NCBI RefSeq assembly: GCF_003182155.1
Contig: NZ_QGTG01000005.1
Location: forward strand, 248,001 to 312,000
Length of the DNA: 64,000 nt
Source of the DNA: Chitinophaga sp. S165
Lineage (GTDB): Bacteria; Bacteroidota; Bacteroidia; Chitinophagales; Chitinophagaceae
Reading direction: 5' to 3'
The notes under the pieces are model-generated. The model searched no databases. It saw only the letters and a list, made by a program, of their open reading frames with translations, and had not been told where the DNA came from. The position numbers and the translations under genes were made by a program. Below, piece after piece: positions 7,603 to 16,510 of the stretch. Every line of letters begins with the position of its first letter. Within the stretch, counting starts at the first letter, position 1.

Positions 7603-8958
7603 ATGATGAACATGAGATTGAGTATATATCTTTTAGCGGGTATTTCCCTGTTAACAAGCTCCTGCAAAAAGTTCCTCGATGTACAGCCGGAGCAGCAGGT
7701 GGATGCCTCAGAAGCAGTCACCAGTGCAGGAAGTGCAGAGACGGCGGTAAATGGTCTTTATAACTTATTGGGTGCTGATGCATATTATGGTTCCAACTTC
7801 CAGGCGCTTTCTTATCTGTCTGGCGGAGATATTCAGTGGACGGGCTCTCAGTCAGCGCCTGCGCAGATTGCCAACAGGCAGTTAAGTGCGGATAATGGCA
7901 ACGTCGCTTCTTCCTGGGCTGCTATCTACAGAACGGTCCTTTCTGCGAATTATATCATCGACGCTATTCCGAAATTATCTGATCCATTGTTTACACAGGT
8001 GAAGAAAGATCAGCTGACCGGAGAAGCTTATTTTGTGAGAGCATTATCGTATTTTGATCTGGCACGTGGCTGGGGCGGTGTGCAGTTAATACTGACACCT
8101 ACACGCCTGCCTGGCGATCACGCAGGCATCAAAAGAAGCAGTCTGGAGGAGACTTATCGACAAGTGCTCAGTGATCTGAATAAGGCGGTGGAATTACTGC
8201 CACTGACAACCAACAGGAATAAGGCGACCCGTAAAACTGCATGGGCATTAAAGGCCCGTTATTTCCTGTACCGGGAGCAATGGGACTCTGCCGATGTATA
8301 TGCCACAAAGATCATTGACGATGCCGCAAGTTATCAGTTATTAAAGCCTTATAATGCTTTCTATGCCAACAATGCAGTGGCAACGGCGGAATCGGTGTTT
8401 GAGATCGGTTATAGTGTGTCTTTTAAGAACGGACATTTCAACTGGTGGCTGCCACCTGCCCTCGGCGGCAGAAGGGAATGGGCGCCTAACGCCCAGCTGG
8501 TAGAGCTCCTGAACGATCCGGCGATCGGTGGTAACAGGAATGCACTGATCGCGCAAACAGCTCCCCCCGGTAATCTGTGGTATGGCAAGTTGTTTTACCG
8601 CACACCTACAGGGACTGATCCGGCATACCTGATAAGGATCGCAGAACTGTACCTCATCCGTGCGGAGGCGAGGACAAAGAATAAGCAGTTGACAACTGCA
8701 TTGGATGATCTGAATGCCATCCGTGACCGTGCAGGCATTGCACCCAGTAATGCTGCTACGGAAGATGCGCTGTTGCTGGCAATAGAAAATGAAAGAAGGC
8801 TGGAATTTGCTTTTGAAGGCGATCGTTGGTTCAACCTTGTACGCACTGGCAGAGCTACAGCTGTATTGGGGGTAACAGATCCCAATCGTTTGGTGTTCCC
8901 GATCCCTGCGGATGAATTACTGGCAGATAAAGACCTCGAACCCAATCCAGGATATTAA
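7603..8958 (+). CDS. SusD/RagB-type nutrient-binding lipoprotein
   Basis: This is the surface lid that captures substrate for the adjacent SusC. The lipobox LLTSSC places Cys21 as the acylation site, followed directly by the SusD hallmark KKFLDVQPEQQ. TPR-like helical repeats follow, with YFVRALSYFDLARGWGGVQL near the middle. The C-terminal SusD signature reads RIAELYLIRAEARTK and ENERRLEFAFEGDRWFNLVRTG. At 451 residues it is slightly short for the family. The GTG-start SusC precedes it with a one-base gap, and a secreted S51 peptidase follows after 34 bases, so the three are probably one transcript. Confidence 0.96.
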   Translation: MMNMRLSIYLLAGISLLTSSCKKFLDVQPEQQVDASEAVTSAGSAETAVNGLYNLLGADAYYGSNFQALSYLSGGDIQWTGSQSAPAQIANRQLSADNGNVASSWAAIYRTVLSANYIIDAIPKLSDPLFTQVKKDQLTGEAYFVRALSYFDLARGWGGVQLILTPTRLPGDHAGIKRSSLEETYRQVLSDLNKAVELLPLTTNRNKATRKTAWALKARYFLYREQWDSADVYATKIIDDAASYQLLKPYNAFYANNAVATAESVFEIGYSVSFKNGHFNWWLPPALGGRREWAPNAQLVELLNDPAIGGNRNALIAQTAPPGNLWYGKLFYRTPTGTDPAYLIRIAELYLIRAEARTKNKQLTTALDDLNAIRDRAGIAPSNAATEDALLLAIENERRLEFAFEGDRWFNLVRTGRATAVLGVTDPNRLVFPIPADELLADKDLEPNPGY

Positions 8959-8992
8959 ACATAATTATAAAACCCTTTAAATAAACAACCTG

Positions 8993-9922
8993 ATGAAACG
9001 GCTGATCATATCAATTTTTTCTGCTGGCCTTCTGTTCATAACAGCTGGCGCTAATGCACAAACATCCTCTTCTGCACAACAGGCCAATGCCGTTGTTGGT
9101 CCTCAGAAAGGCGCACTCATAATTGTAGGCGGTGGTAAGGTAGGCCCCGAAATATGGGCGCGCTTTATTGAGCTGGCAGGTGGCCCTAATGCCAATATTG
9201 TAGTGATCCCTACTGCCGGTGAAGACTCTGCGCTCGCTACCGGAAGATCATTCGAAAAAGAGCTGTTGCAGGACCTGGGCGTGGCACAGGTAACAGTATT
9301 GCACACACGTGATCCTAAAGTTGCGAATACAGAGAGTTTTGTAGCGCCTCTAAAGAAAGCGACGGGCATCTGGTTCCCTGGTGGCCGCCAGTGGAAGATC
9401 GCAGATGCTTACCTGCATACACTCGCAGAAAAAGAGATCAAAGCAGTGCTTACCCGCGGGGGCGTAATAGCAGGAACTTCCGCCGGTGCTACTATCCAGG
9501 GCTCATTCCTGCTAAGAGGTGATACCAAAGGGAATGGCATCCTGGAAGGAGATCATCTGCAGGGACTTGACCTGGTCCATCATACTGCTATTGACCAGCA
9601 CATCCTGCGCCGTAACCGGCAATTTGACCTGGTAGGTGTTATTAAAGCACATCCTGAGTTGTTAGGTATAGGTATTGATGAAAGTACGGCAATTGTAGTG
9701 CAGAAAGATGTATTTGAAGTGATCGGGAATTCGTATGTAGCAATTTACGATATAGCGCATATTAACGAAAAACAGAAAAGTCCTACGGGAGAGTATAACA
9801 CAGACGGACCATTCTACTTCCTGGGAAGGGGGCAACGCTTTGATCTGCAACAACGCAAGGTAATTACGACCAATAGCCGTGCAGCGAGTGTTAATACGCC
9901 CAGACTGAGTAACGACAATTAG
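8993..9922 (+). CDS. Exported cyanophycinase-like peptidase (family S51)
   Basis: Family S51 enzymes are serine hydrolases that cut acidic or beta-aspartyl peptides; cyanophycinase releases beta-Asp-Arg from cyanophycin. A Sec signal peptide (cleavage after ANA, about residue 22) puts this one in the periplasm or outside. The nucleophile is Ser163 in AGTSAGA, the oxyanion turn is FPGGRQW (about 128-134), and His203 lies in AIDQHILRR followed by the GIGIDESTAIV strand. The length of 309 fits extracellular cyanophycinases. Being third in a SusC/SusD operon, it probably trims or generates the peptide substrate imported there. Whether that is cyanophycin or another isopeptide is inference. Confidence 0.9.
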   Translation: MKRLIISIFSAGLLFITAGANAQTSSSAQQANAVVGPQKGALIIVGGGKVGPEIWARFIELAGGPNANIVVIPTAGEDSALATGRSFEKELLQDLGVAQVTVLHTRDPKVANTESFVAPLKKATGIWFPGGRQWKIADAYLHTLAEKEIKAVLTRGGVIAGTSAGATIQGSFLLRGDTKGNGILEGDHLQGLDLVHHTAIDQHILRRNRQFDLVGVIKAHPELLGIGIDESTAIVVQKDVFEVIGNSYVAIYDIAHINEKQKSPTGEYNTDGPFYFLGRGQRFDLQQRKVITTNSRAASVNTPRLSNDN

Positions 9923-9944
9923 TTTATAGCACCGGCGGTGCAAT

Positions 9945-9983
9945 AAAAGGCCATCCTGATATTTTTCAGGATGGCCCTTTTAT
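9945..9983 (+). terminator. Rho-independent terminator of the SusCD/S51 operon
   Basis: GGCCATCCTGA (9949-9959) pairs perfectly with TCAGGATGGCC (9966-9976) across a 6-base AT loop. It is preceded by AAAA and followed by CTTTTATTTG, so it would work in the plus direction. Confidence 0.9.
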
Positions 9984-10053
9984 TTGTTAAAATATAGCGA
10001 TAATATTACATTATCAGGGAACCGGTAAGCGCCCATAAAAAACTCAGCAGACT

Positions 10054-10782
10054 ATGAAATTATGCGTAGCGCAGGCCAAAGCGGTAAAAGGAGATATCCG
10101 GAGCAACATAGAGAACCACAGGAAGATCATTGATCTGGCTATTTCTCACGGAGCAGACACCATCATCTTCCCGGAATTGTCAATAACAGGTTATGAGCCC
10201 ACATTAGCCAAAGAACTGGCAATCGCTGTCAATGACGGATGCCTGAACGATTTCCAGCACATCAGCAATACCCAAAAAGTAACTATTGGGGTGGGTATGC
10301 CACTGAAAGTTGATGCGGGTATCACTATTGGTATGGTATTATTCCAGCCTGACCAGGAACGGGATGTGTATGCGAAGAAATACCTGCATGCAGATGAAGA
10401 CCCGTATTTCGTTAGCGGACAAAGCACTGTCAGTCTGCTGGGAGAAGAACATGATGTTGCACTGGCCATCTGTTATGAATTGTCTGTACCAGAACATGTG
10501 GAAGATGCCTATAAATGTGGTGCGGAGATCTATGTTGCCAGTGCGGTGAAGTCGACAGGAGGGATTGATAAAGCTATTGCCAGGCTGGCGGAAATCGGTG
10601 AGCAGTATGAGATGACCGTTCTATTTGCCAATGCAGTAGGCGAGTCCGATGGATTTGAATGCGCCGGCAGATCCGCCATATGGGATAATACAGGAGTACT
10701 TGTTGAACAGCTGGACGCTACCAGCGAGGGGATCCTGCTCTTTGATACAAAAACGCGTCAGGCACTGGCAGTAATGATATAA
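10054..10782 (+). CDS. Carbon-nitrogen hydrolase (nitrilase superfamily)
   Basis: This is a cytoplasmic amidase-type enzyme that splits non-peptide C-N bonds. The Glu-Lys-Cys triad is visible: Glu41 in FPELSITGY, Lys108 in VYAKKYL, and Cys140 in AICYELSVPEH. The length of 242 is at the short end of the superfamily and nothing is fused to it. The closest general type is the plain omega-amidase/beta-ureidopropionase-like group, but the substrate cannot be assigned because neighbours give no pathway context. The gene has its own start after a terminator and converges with the OmpA-like gene. Confidence 0.92.
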   Translation: MKLCVAQAKAVKGDIRSNIENHRKIIDLAISHGADTIIFPELSITGYEPTLAKELAIAVNDGCLNDFQHISNTQKVTIGVGMPLKVDAGITIGMVLFQPDQERDVYAKKYLHADEDPYFVSGQSTVSLLGEEHDVALAICYELSVPEHVEDAYKCGAEIYVASAVKSTGGIDKAIARLAEIGEQYEMTVLFANAVGESDGFECAGRSAIWDNTGVLVEQLDATSEGILLFDTKTRQALAVMI

Positions 10783-10787
10783 CATAC

Positions 10788-10815
10788 AAAAAGGCGCCCC
10801 TATTAAAGAGACGCC
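10788..10815 (-). terminator. Terminator of the OmpA-like gene
   Basis: Read on the minus strand, GGCGTCTCT and AGGGGCGCC form a 9-bp stem using two G-U wobbles around TTAAT, followed by TTTTT. On the plus strand the same bases would give mismatches, so it belongs to the minus-strand gene. Confidence 0.75.
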
Positions 10816-10843
10816 CTTCCTTGCTATAATGAAATGGATGATA

Positions 10844-11698
10844 TTATTTCTTTTCCAGCAGTTTAAAGAACTGGTCAAGTTGTGGTAATATCACGATACG
10901 TGTACGGCGGTTCGTAGCCCTGCCTTCAGGTGTATCATTGCTGGCAATCGGCAGATATTCACCTCTACCTGCTGCAGTGATATGAGCAGGGGGAATACCA
11001 TAGTCATTCTGTAATACCCTTGTTACTGCAGTAGCTCTCTTCACACTAAGATCCCAGTTATCCAGCAGTACGCCTTTTTTGTATGGATTGGTGTCTGTAT
11101 GTCCTTCCACCATGAACTCAATATCAGGCTGGTTAAGCAATACTTTCGCCACTTTACCCAGCACTTCTTTCGCTCTGGCGGTGATATCGTAACTGCCGCT
11201 TTCAAACAGCATCTTATCAGAGATATCAATATAAACTACACCTTTCTCTACCTTGATGTTAATGTCTTTGTCATCCAGGTTACCGATAGCGCCTTTCAGG
11301 TTCATCACTAACGCCATGTTCAGTGAGTCTTTACGTGCAATGGCCGATTGCAGGTCCTGTATGTAGGCGTCTTTAGCGCCTATATTATCCAATGATTTTT
11401 TGATGCTTTCCGCCTGTGAACCGCTAATTACGGAAAGATCTTTCAACTGGTTCAATAGTGTACTATTATTCTGCTTTAGACCTTCCACTCTTTCTTCACT
11501 AATGCTTCTGGCACGCTCAAATGCGGAAGCGGTATCTCGTAAACTACGTTGACAATCTTCCAGTTTACTTTGCAGACTTGCATAACGGTTGTTTAGATCT
11601 GCATACTTAGCTTCAGAAGCCTTGAACTTCTTCGTACTAACGCAGGAGAATAATAGAACAGGTAGTGATAAAGCTAATAATGTGACTCTATGTCTCAT
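10844..11698 (-). CDS. OmpA-family peptidoglycan-binding lipoprotein
   Basis: The lipobox LLFSC gives Cys19 as lipid anchor. Residues about 25-135 are a long coiled coil (KFKASEAKYADLNNRYASLQSKL onward) that would span the periplasm. The C-terminal ~120 residues are an OmpA domain with the peptidoglycan-binding landmarks MVEGHTDTNP, the LSVKRATAVTRVL helix and EGRATNRRTRIVI. The role is tethering the outer membrane to the cell wall. The gene is monocistronic and faces the nitrilase gene tail to tail. Upstream lies a 267-bp AT-rich gap to the divergent fucosidase gene, in which I see no further gene. Confidence 0.94.
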   Translation of the reverse strand: MRHRVTLLALSLPVLLFSCVSTKKFKASEAKYADLNNRYASLQSKLEDCQRSLRDTASAFERARSISEERVEGLKQNNSTLLNQLKDLSVISGSQAESIKKSLDNIGAKDAYIQDLQSAIARKDSLNMALVMNLKGAIGNLDDKDINIKVEKGVVYIDISDKMLFESGSYDITARAKEVLGKVAKVLLNQPDIEFMVEGHTDTNPYKKGVLLDNWDLSVKRATAVTRVLQNDYGIPPAHITAAGRGEYLPIASNDTPEGRATNRRTRIVILPQLDQFFKLLEKK

Positions 11699-11965
11699 AT
11701 AAATGTTGTTTTTTTAAAATGACTCTTGCTGTTGTCCCTTAATACCTCGGATAAATCCAACACCATGCCACATTTTAAAACGTACTCATGCTTATTCTTG
11801 TTAAATTGTTAAAAAGCATCAACTAATGGGATATTCGCATTTAGTTATATTGTATTATCATAGCTGGAATGCATATGCTGATTGTTATATTTTAGTAGCA
11901 TTGTAGAAAGGAATTATCCACGAAATCCACAGGGTCTCAAATCCAAAATCGAATTAAAAGTTATT

Positions 11966-13369
11966 ATGAAGAAGACATTCTGTTTACACCTCTTACTGAG
12001 CATCCAACTATTAATACCTGCTCTGTTAAAAGCACAGGTGAAATCCGCAGGTACGCCACTAGCTACATTGCAACAGCAATTTGTTGATCTGCGTTTTGGG
12101 ATGTTCATACATTTCAACATCCCTACCTTCGCAAACCAGGACTGGCCTGATCCGGAAGCACCGGTATCGCTCTTCAATCCGACGAAGCTTGATTGCAACC
12201 AATGGGCCGCTACTGCAAAGGCAGCGAATATGAGCTACGGCTGTCTCACTACCAAACATCACAGTGGTTTCTGTATATGGGATACAAAGACGACTGACTA
12301 TAACGTGATGAACAGTCCTTATAAAAAAGATGTGGTAAGGGAATATACAAATGCTTTCCGCGCTAAAGGCCTGAAGGTAATGTTGTACTACTCTATCCTG
12401 GACACCCATCATAAACTGCGCCCGCACGATATTACACGCAAGCATATTGACATGGTGAAGGCGCAGCTGACGGAATTACTGACGAATTACGGAGAGATCA
12501 CTGCTCTTATTATTGACGGATGGGATGCACCCTGGTCCAGGATCTCTTATGATGAGATCCCGTTTGAAGAGGTTTACCGCCTCATTAAGAGCTTGCAACC
12601 TAATTGCCTGGTGATGGACCTCAATGCTGCAAAATATCCGACAGAAGCGTTGTTTTACACCGATATCAAATCTTATGAGCAAGGTGCAGGACAACATATC
12701 TCTAAAGAGGCTAACAGACTACCTGCTTTATCCTGTCTGCCTATCAACAGCGCATGGTTCTGGAAAGAGAATTTTCCGACCACACCAGTGAAAGATCCGG
12801 TGAAACTGACAGATGAGATCCTGGTACCGCTGAATAAGGCATGGTGTAACTTCATTCTTAATGTAGCGCCTAACCGCGAAGGGTTGATCGATCCGAATGC
12901 AGTGAAGGCCCTGGAAGAAGTGGGCAAACGTTGGAAGAACACCGGTGCTATGCCGGCTTTGCCACCAGCGGAAGCGCCTATCATTTCATCAAATATCGCC
13001 AAGTTCCAGCGTAGCAATTCCAGCTGGAGCGATGATATGAATATCATGGATTTTGCAAACGATGACCGCTTTGGCAGCAGCTGGCAATCTAATGCTGCGG
13101 TAAAACAACCCTGGTATGAAATTGATTTTGACAAGGACCAGCGCTTTAACATGATCAGCATTGTGGAAGATGGCGACAAAATAAAAAAATACCGTCTTGA
13201 ATATAATGAGAATGGAACCTGGAAACCATTAGGAAAAGGTGAAGGCGGAGGACGTGTGAAGATCCACCGGTTTGACAGTGTATGGGGTGGAAAAGTGCGC
13301 ATCCTCATAGATGAATTCAGTGCGCCTCCTGCTATCGCAGAATTCGGGGTGTATAACGAAAGACGCTAG
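11966..13369 (+). CDS. Exported GH29 alpha-L-fucosidase with C-terminal discoidin-like domain
   Basis: The enzyme removes terminal alpha-L-fucose from glycans by retaining hydrolysis. A frame open from 11882 adds 28 non-family residues; ATG 11966 starts a clear signal peptide (MKKTF..., cleavage near LLKAQ), giving 467 residues. GH29 landmarks are RFGMFIHF (about 43-50), the TTKHHSGFCIWDT loop with His98/His99, and the nucleophile Asp184 in LIIDGWDAPW. The acid/base residue was not assigned. Residues about 340-467 form an F5/8-type C (discoidin) beta domain often used for sugar binding. No SusCD pair adjoins it, so it seems to act alone on host- or plant-derived fucosides. Confidence 0.92.
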   Translation: MKKTFCLHLLLSIQLLIPALLKAQVKSAGTPLATLQQQFVDLRFGMFIHFNIPTFANQDWPDPEAPVSLFNPTKLDCNQWAATAKAANMSYGCLTTKHHSGFCIWDTKTTDYNVMNSPYKKDVVREYTNAFRAKGLKVMLYYSILDTHHKLRPHDITRKHIDMVKAQLTELLTNYGEITALIIDGWDAPWSRISYDEIPFEEVYRLIKSLQPNCLVMDLNAAKYPTEALFYTDIKSYEQGAGQHISKEANRLPALSCLPINSAWFWKENFPTTPVKDPVKLTDEILVPLNKAWCNFILNVAPNREGLIDPNAVKALEEVGKRWKNTGAMPALPPAEAPIISSNIAKFQRSNSSWSDDMNIMDFANDDRFGSSWQSNAAVKQPWYEIDFDKDQRFNMISIVEDGDKIKKYRLEYNENGTWKPLGKGEGGGRVKIHRFDSVWGGKVRILIDEFSAPPAIAEFGVYNERR

Positions 13370-13385
13370 ATACTATTGTTAGTAG

Positions 13386-13421
13386 AAAAGGGAGGCTATC
13401 ACGGGTAGCCTCCCTTTTTAT
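13386..13421 (+). terminator. Terminator after the fucosidase gene
   Basis: AAAAGGGAGGCTA pairs with TAGCCTCCCTTTTT across TCACGGG, ending in a T run and ATTTG. It is a strong rho-independent terminator. Confidence 0.92.
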
Positions 13422-13483
13422 TTGTGCACATTTCATCTTAGATTGGAAATAATTGTAATTTGGTGCCGCTAATTTAAGAACAC

Positions 13484-15433
13484 ATGCATGCTTCGTCACC
13501 TGCCGTATTTCATAAGCAAATAACGGCTGCCGGTATTCTCATTGCTACGGGAATCGTTTTCGGCGATATTGGGACATCCCCGCTTTACACACTCAATGCA
13601 GTTTTTCATGATCGCGTTATTACAGAAGATGTTGCCTTAGGCGCTTTATCTGCAATCTTCTGGACGTTGTTTTTTCAGACGACGCTTAAGTACGTCATTA
13701 TCACATTACAGGCGGACAATAAAGGTGAAGGTGGTATCTTCTCTTTATATGCATTGATCCGCCGGTTCTGGGGGAAATGGCTGGTATTCCCTGCTATGGC
13801 AGGTGGTGCATTCCTGATGGCAGACGGGATCATCACTCCGCCGATCTCTGTTGCCTCTGCGATCGAAGGTTTAGAAAAGATCAACCCACATATAGATACA
13901 GTGCCGATTGTCATTTGTATCCTGATCGGGCTTTTCCTGTTCCAACAGTTCGGCACAGAGAAAATAGGAAAGATCTTCGGACCGGTAATGGCAATATGGT
14001 TCACGTTCATCGGTGTGCTGGGAGTAATGGCGGTTAGCCACAACCCGGCTGTATTTAAAGCACTGAACCCCTATTACGCTTATGTGATGTTGAAAGAGGT
14101 ACCTAACGGCTTCTGGTTGCTGGGAAGTATCTTCCTGTGTACGACAGGTGCTGAAGCACTTTATAGTGACATGGGACATTGCGGAAGGAATAACATCCGC
14201 GTTAGCTGGATCTATATCAAGGTCATGCTGATCCTGAGTTATGCGGGGCAAACGGCCTGGTTATTATCGCACGTAGGAGAAGAAGTAGGTACTATCAGTC
14301 CGTTCTATCATATCGTTCCGGACGCGATCTATTTGCCTGCACTGATCATCGCAACACTGGCTACAATTATTGCCAGCCAGGCATTGATCAGCGGATGTTT
14401 TACACTTATTAACGAAGCGATCCGCCTGGACCTCTGGCCAAGACACCGGGTATTATTTCCTGGTAACATCAAAGGACAGCTTTACATACCATTTATCAAC
14501 TGGTTCCTGATGCTGGGATGTATCGGAATGGTGCTTCACTTCAGGGAATCCACCCGTATGGAAGCAGCTTTTGGCCTCAGTGTAACATTGACCATGTTAA
14601 TGAGCACAGTGCTGATCAACTTCTACCTGCACGCCAAACGTGTTCCGTTTGTATGGATCGTACTGCTGACAGGCTTTTTCCTGGCAATAGAAACGTCTTT
14701 TCTGATCGCTAATCTGCAAAAGATAAAAGAAGGCGGATGGATCACACTGGTGATCGGTATACTGCTTTTTATGGTCATGTATATATGGAAAAAGGGCCGG
14801 TACATTACTAATTCATTGAAGAAGATGTTGCCTGTAGACGGCTACATCGAACTGATAAAAAGGTTAAGTATGGATATGAACATCCCGAAACATGCTACTA
14901 ACCTTGTGTACCTCACCAGTTCAGGTACCCCGCGTAAGATAGAAAAGACAGCGATCGACTCTATTCTTTCCCGTTCTCCTAAGCGTGCTGATATCTATTG
15001 GTTTGTGCATGTAAATGTGTTGGATGAGCCTTATGCGATGCGCTATCATGTTGATACCATTGTAAAAAACGACGTTTACTTTATTGAATTCAATCTTGGT
15101 TTCAGGATAAATCCGCGTATCGATTATTATTTCAGGCAGGTGGTAAATGATCTCGTGGCTACAAAAGAGGTGGACGTTTCAGAAAGATGCGAAGAATCTT
15201 ACCAGGATAATAGAATAGGAGACTATAAATTCCTGCTGACAGATTCTTTCCTGTCGTTCGAAAACGCAATGCCGTTTTGGAAGAACCTGTTGATGAAGAG
15301 TTATTTTACGTTGAAGTATATGAGTGTGAAAGAGTCTGTGAACTTTGGGCTTGATATGAGCAACGTAAGCGTAGAAAAATATCCGGTGGTGATAGTGCCT
15401 GTGTCACATCCGCCATTAACAAGAGAGTTATAA
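13484..15433 (+). CDS. kup: Kup-family potassium uptake transporter
   Basis: This inner-membrane K+ importer is thought to be a K+/H+ symporter. The family signature GDIGTSPLYT is at residues 27-36 in TM1, followed by about twelve hydrophobic segments through residue ~450 (for example GGAFLMADGIITPPISVASA and the GAEALYSDMGHCG loop). The C-terminal ~200 residues are the soluble regulatory domain, with TSSGTPRKIEKTAIDSI and WFVHVNV. At 649 residues it is full length. It is monocistronic, and the c-di-AMP or turgor control known for relatives cannot be read from the DNA. Confidence 0.97.
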   Translation: MHASSPAVFHKQITAAGILIATGIVFGDIGTSPLYTLNAVFHDRVITEDVALGALSAIFWTLFFQTTLKYVIITLQADNKGEGGIFSLYALIRRFWGKWLVFPAMAGGAFLMADGIITPPISVASAIEGLEKINPHIDTVPIVICILIGLFLFQQFGTEKIGKIFGPVMAIWFTFIGVLGVMAVSHNPAVFKALNPYYAYVMLKEVPNGFWLLGSIFLCTTGAEALYSDMGHCGRNNIRVSWIYIKVMLILSYAGQTAWLLSHVGEEVGTISPFYHIVPDAIYLPALIIATLATIIASQALISGCFTLINEAIRLDLWPRHRVLFPGNIKGQLYIPFINWFLMLGCIGMVLHFRESTRMEAAFGLSVTLTMLMSTVLINFYLHAKRVPFVWIVLLTGFFLAIETSFLIANLQKIKEGGWITLVIGILLFMVMYIWKKGRYITNSLKKMLPVDGYIELIKRLSMDMNIPKHATNLVYLTSSGTPRKIEKTAIDSILSRSPKRADIYWFVHVNVLDEPYAMRYHVDTIVKNDVYFIEFNLGFRINPRIDYYFRQVVNDLVATKEVDVSERCEESYQDNRIGDYKFLLTDSFLSFENAMPFWKNLLMKSYFTLKYMSVKESVNFGLDMSNVSVEKYPVVIVPVSHPPLTREL

Positions 15434-15439
15434 AACAAG

Positions 15440-15468
15440 AAGGCCGTTCGCCATTGGCGGACGGCCTT
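15440..15468. terminator. Bidirectional hairpin between kup and the DUF4126 gene
   Basis: AAGGCCGTTCGCC (15440-15452) and GGCGGACGGCCTT (15456-15468) pair along 13 bases with one G-U wobble and a three-base loop. It sits between convergent genes; the U run is weak in either direction. Confidence 0.7.
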
Positions 15469-15483
15469 AGGTTTATACATAGT

Positions 15484-15975
15484 CTATATCCGGTCGTCAT
15501 CAAGTAGTATACTACCCAGGCATATCATTGCCACATCTTCCACAAGTCCGGCAATCGCATCATGCATTCCGGTGATCTTCCCCAGTTCCTTCCTGGCATA
15601 GTAGGTTACGTAAGCGCTGGCACAAGCTGCCGCAGCGCCTACTAAAGCGCCCAACCACATACTGCGACGTCTTCTTTTACTGACGATCGCTCCGGTTACA
15701 GCACCTGAGATACTTCTTCCGATCAATCCGGAAGTTTCGATCCTGTCGCCTATGCCTGGCAGTTTATCCACATAGGCTTCTCCGGCGGCCATTAACGTTA
15801 ATACCTTATTTTCAGGGAAGAGCAGGGCAGGAGCTAGCATTGCACGTGAGCCTGCAATGGCGCTTACTCCGGCAATAACGGCAATATCCTTCGAGCTGTT
15901 CCGTCTGATATCCCGTGTTACCGTCTCCTTCCTCGTCCCGGCTATGTTGGTAGTCGCGCTTGTTCCGTTTCTCAT
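15484..15975 (-). CDS. DUF4126-family small membrane protein
   Basis: The product has about 163 residues with glycine/alanine-rich hydrophobic segments and the conserved-looking block LMAAGEAYVDKLPGIGDRIET, followed by GRSISGAVTGAIV, which I recognise from DUF4126 proteins of Bacteroidota. Function is unknown. An ATG at 15987 would add four residues, but a TATGATACTTTG -7-like sequence overlaps that position on the minus strand, so MRNGTSATT at 15975 was chosen. The N-terminal ~33 residues are polar and probably cytoplasmic. It converges with kup. Confidence 0.8.
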   Translation of the reverse strand: MRNGTSATTNIAGTRKETVTRDIRRNSSKDIAVIAGVSAIAGSRAMLAPALLFPENKVLTLMAAGEAYVDKLPGIGDRIETSGLIGRSISGAVTGAIVSKRRRRSMWLGALVGAAAACASAYVTYYARKELGKITGMHDAIAGLVEDVAMICLGSILLDDDRI

Positions 15976-16510
15976 GCAAAGTATCATACCACTTTCGTAC
16001 CATTAAATGCCAGGAGTAAGCGTTTGCTGATCATATCTTCCCGCCGGGCTAGGTAGAAATGCTTAACCGGAATAAACATGAAATGGTTTAAAGCCTTATT
16101 GGCAAGCTATTTCAAAGGATAGCGCTCTCCTTTCGCTGCCATATGATGTACATAGAAAAACAGTAATGACAATGCCTGCAAACCGTGCTCTGGCAGTACT
16201 ATACGAATACTGGTGTGTAAAATGCCCCACATTCTGGCATCTAATTTGGGAACAAGACAGTACCCAGGTTTCAGCTTTTCGTAACGTGAAAAAAGGCCTT
16301 TCATCCATTTACCATTAATTGACAGTACCCGGAAACCACACAACTTTTCCCTCACTTTTTTCTCCTTATGAGGTGGTGGCCTCGTATTCTCCAGTCAGCT
16401 GTATATGAATTCCTGGAAATCATTGATATATAAAAAATATATATACTTTGGGATTATTGTGATATATTTGTGGCTGATTAGAGTTTGTTAAGGACAACCA
16501 GACCCTACCT
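15976..16510. other. 535-bp intergenic region without a convincing gene
   Basis: The only open frame of note is an 82-codon minus-strand stretch (16107-16355), overlapped by a second one in another frame. Neither shows a family motif, and neither continues into a neighbour. The left end carries the DUF4126 promoter region. The right end is AT-rich and holds the promoter of the following large operon. A decayed gene cannot be excluded. Confidence 0.5.
16423..16470 (+). promoter_or_regulatory. Promoter region of the seven-gene surface/toxin operon
   Basis: TATACTTTG (16442-16450) is an exact TATnnTTTG -7 element. TTG at 16423-16425 lies 16 bases upstream as a weak -33 element. A second -7-like TATATTTG occurs at 16463-16470. 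The region is very AT-rich. The ATG is 60 bases downstream of the first box. No operator palindrome was seen. Confidence 0.6.

Noticed and set aside
12673..13308. Long minus-strand frame of 211 codons
   Set aside because: It lies entirely within the GH29 fucosidase gene, has no family motif, and is explained by the codon pattern of the real gene.
16107..16355. 82-codon minus-strand open frame in the 535-bp gap
   Set aside because: Overlaps another open frame of similar length; no family pattern, export signal or promoter seen. Left as intergenic.
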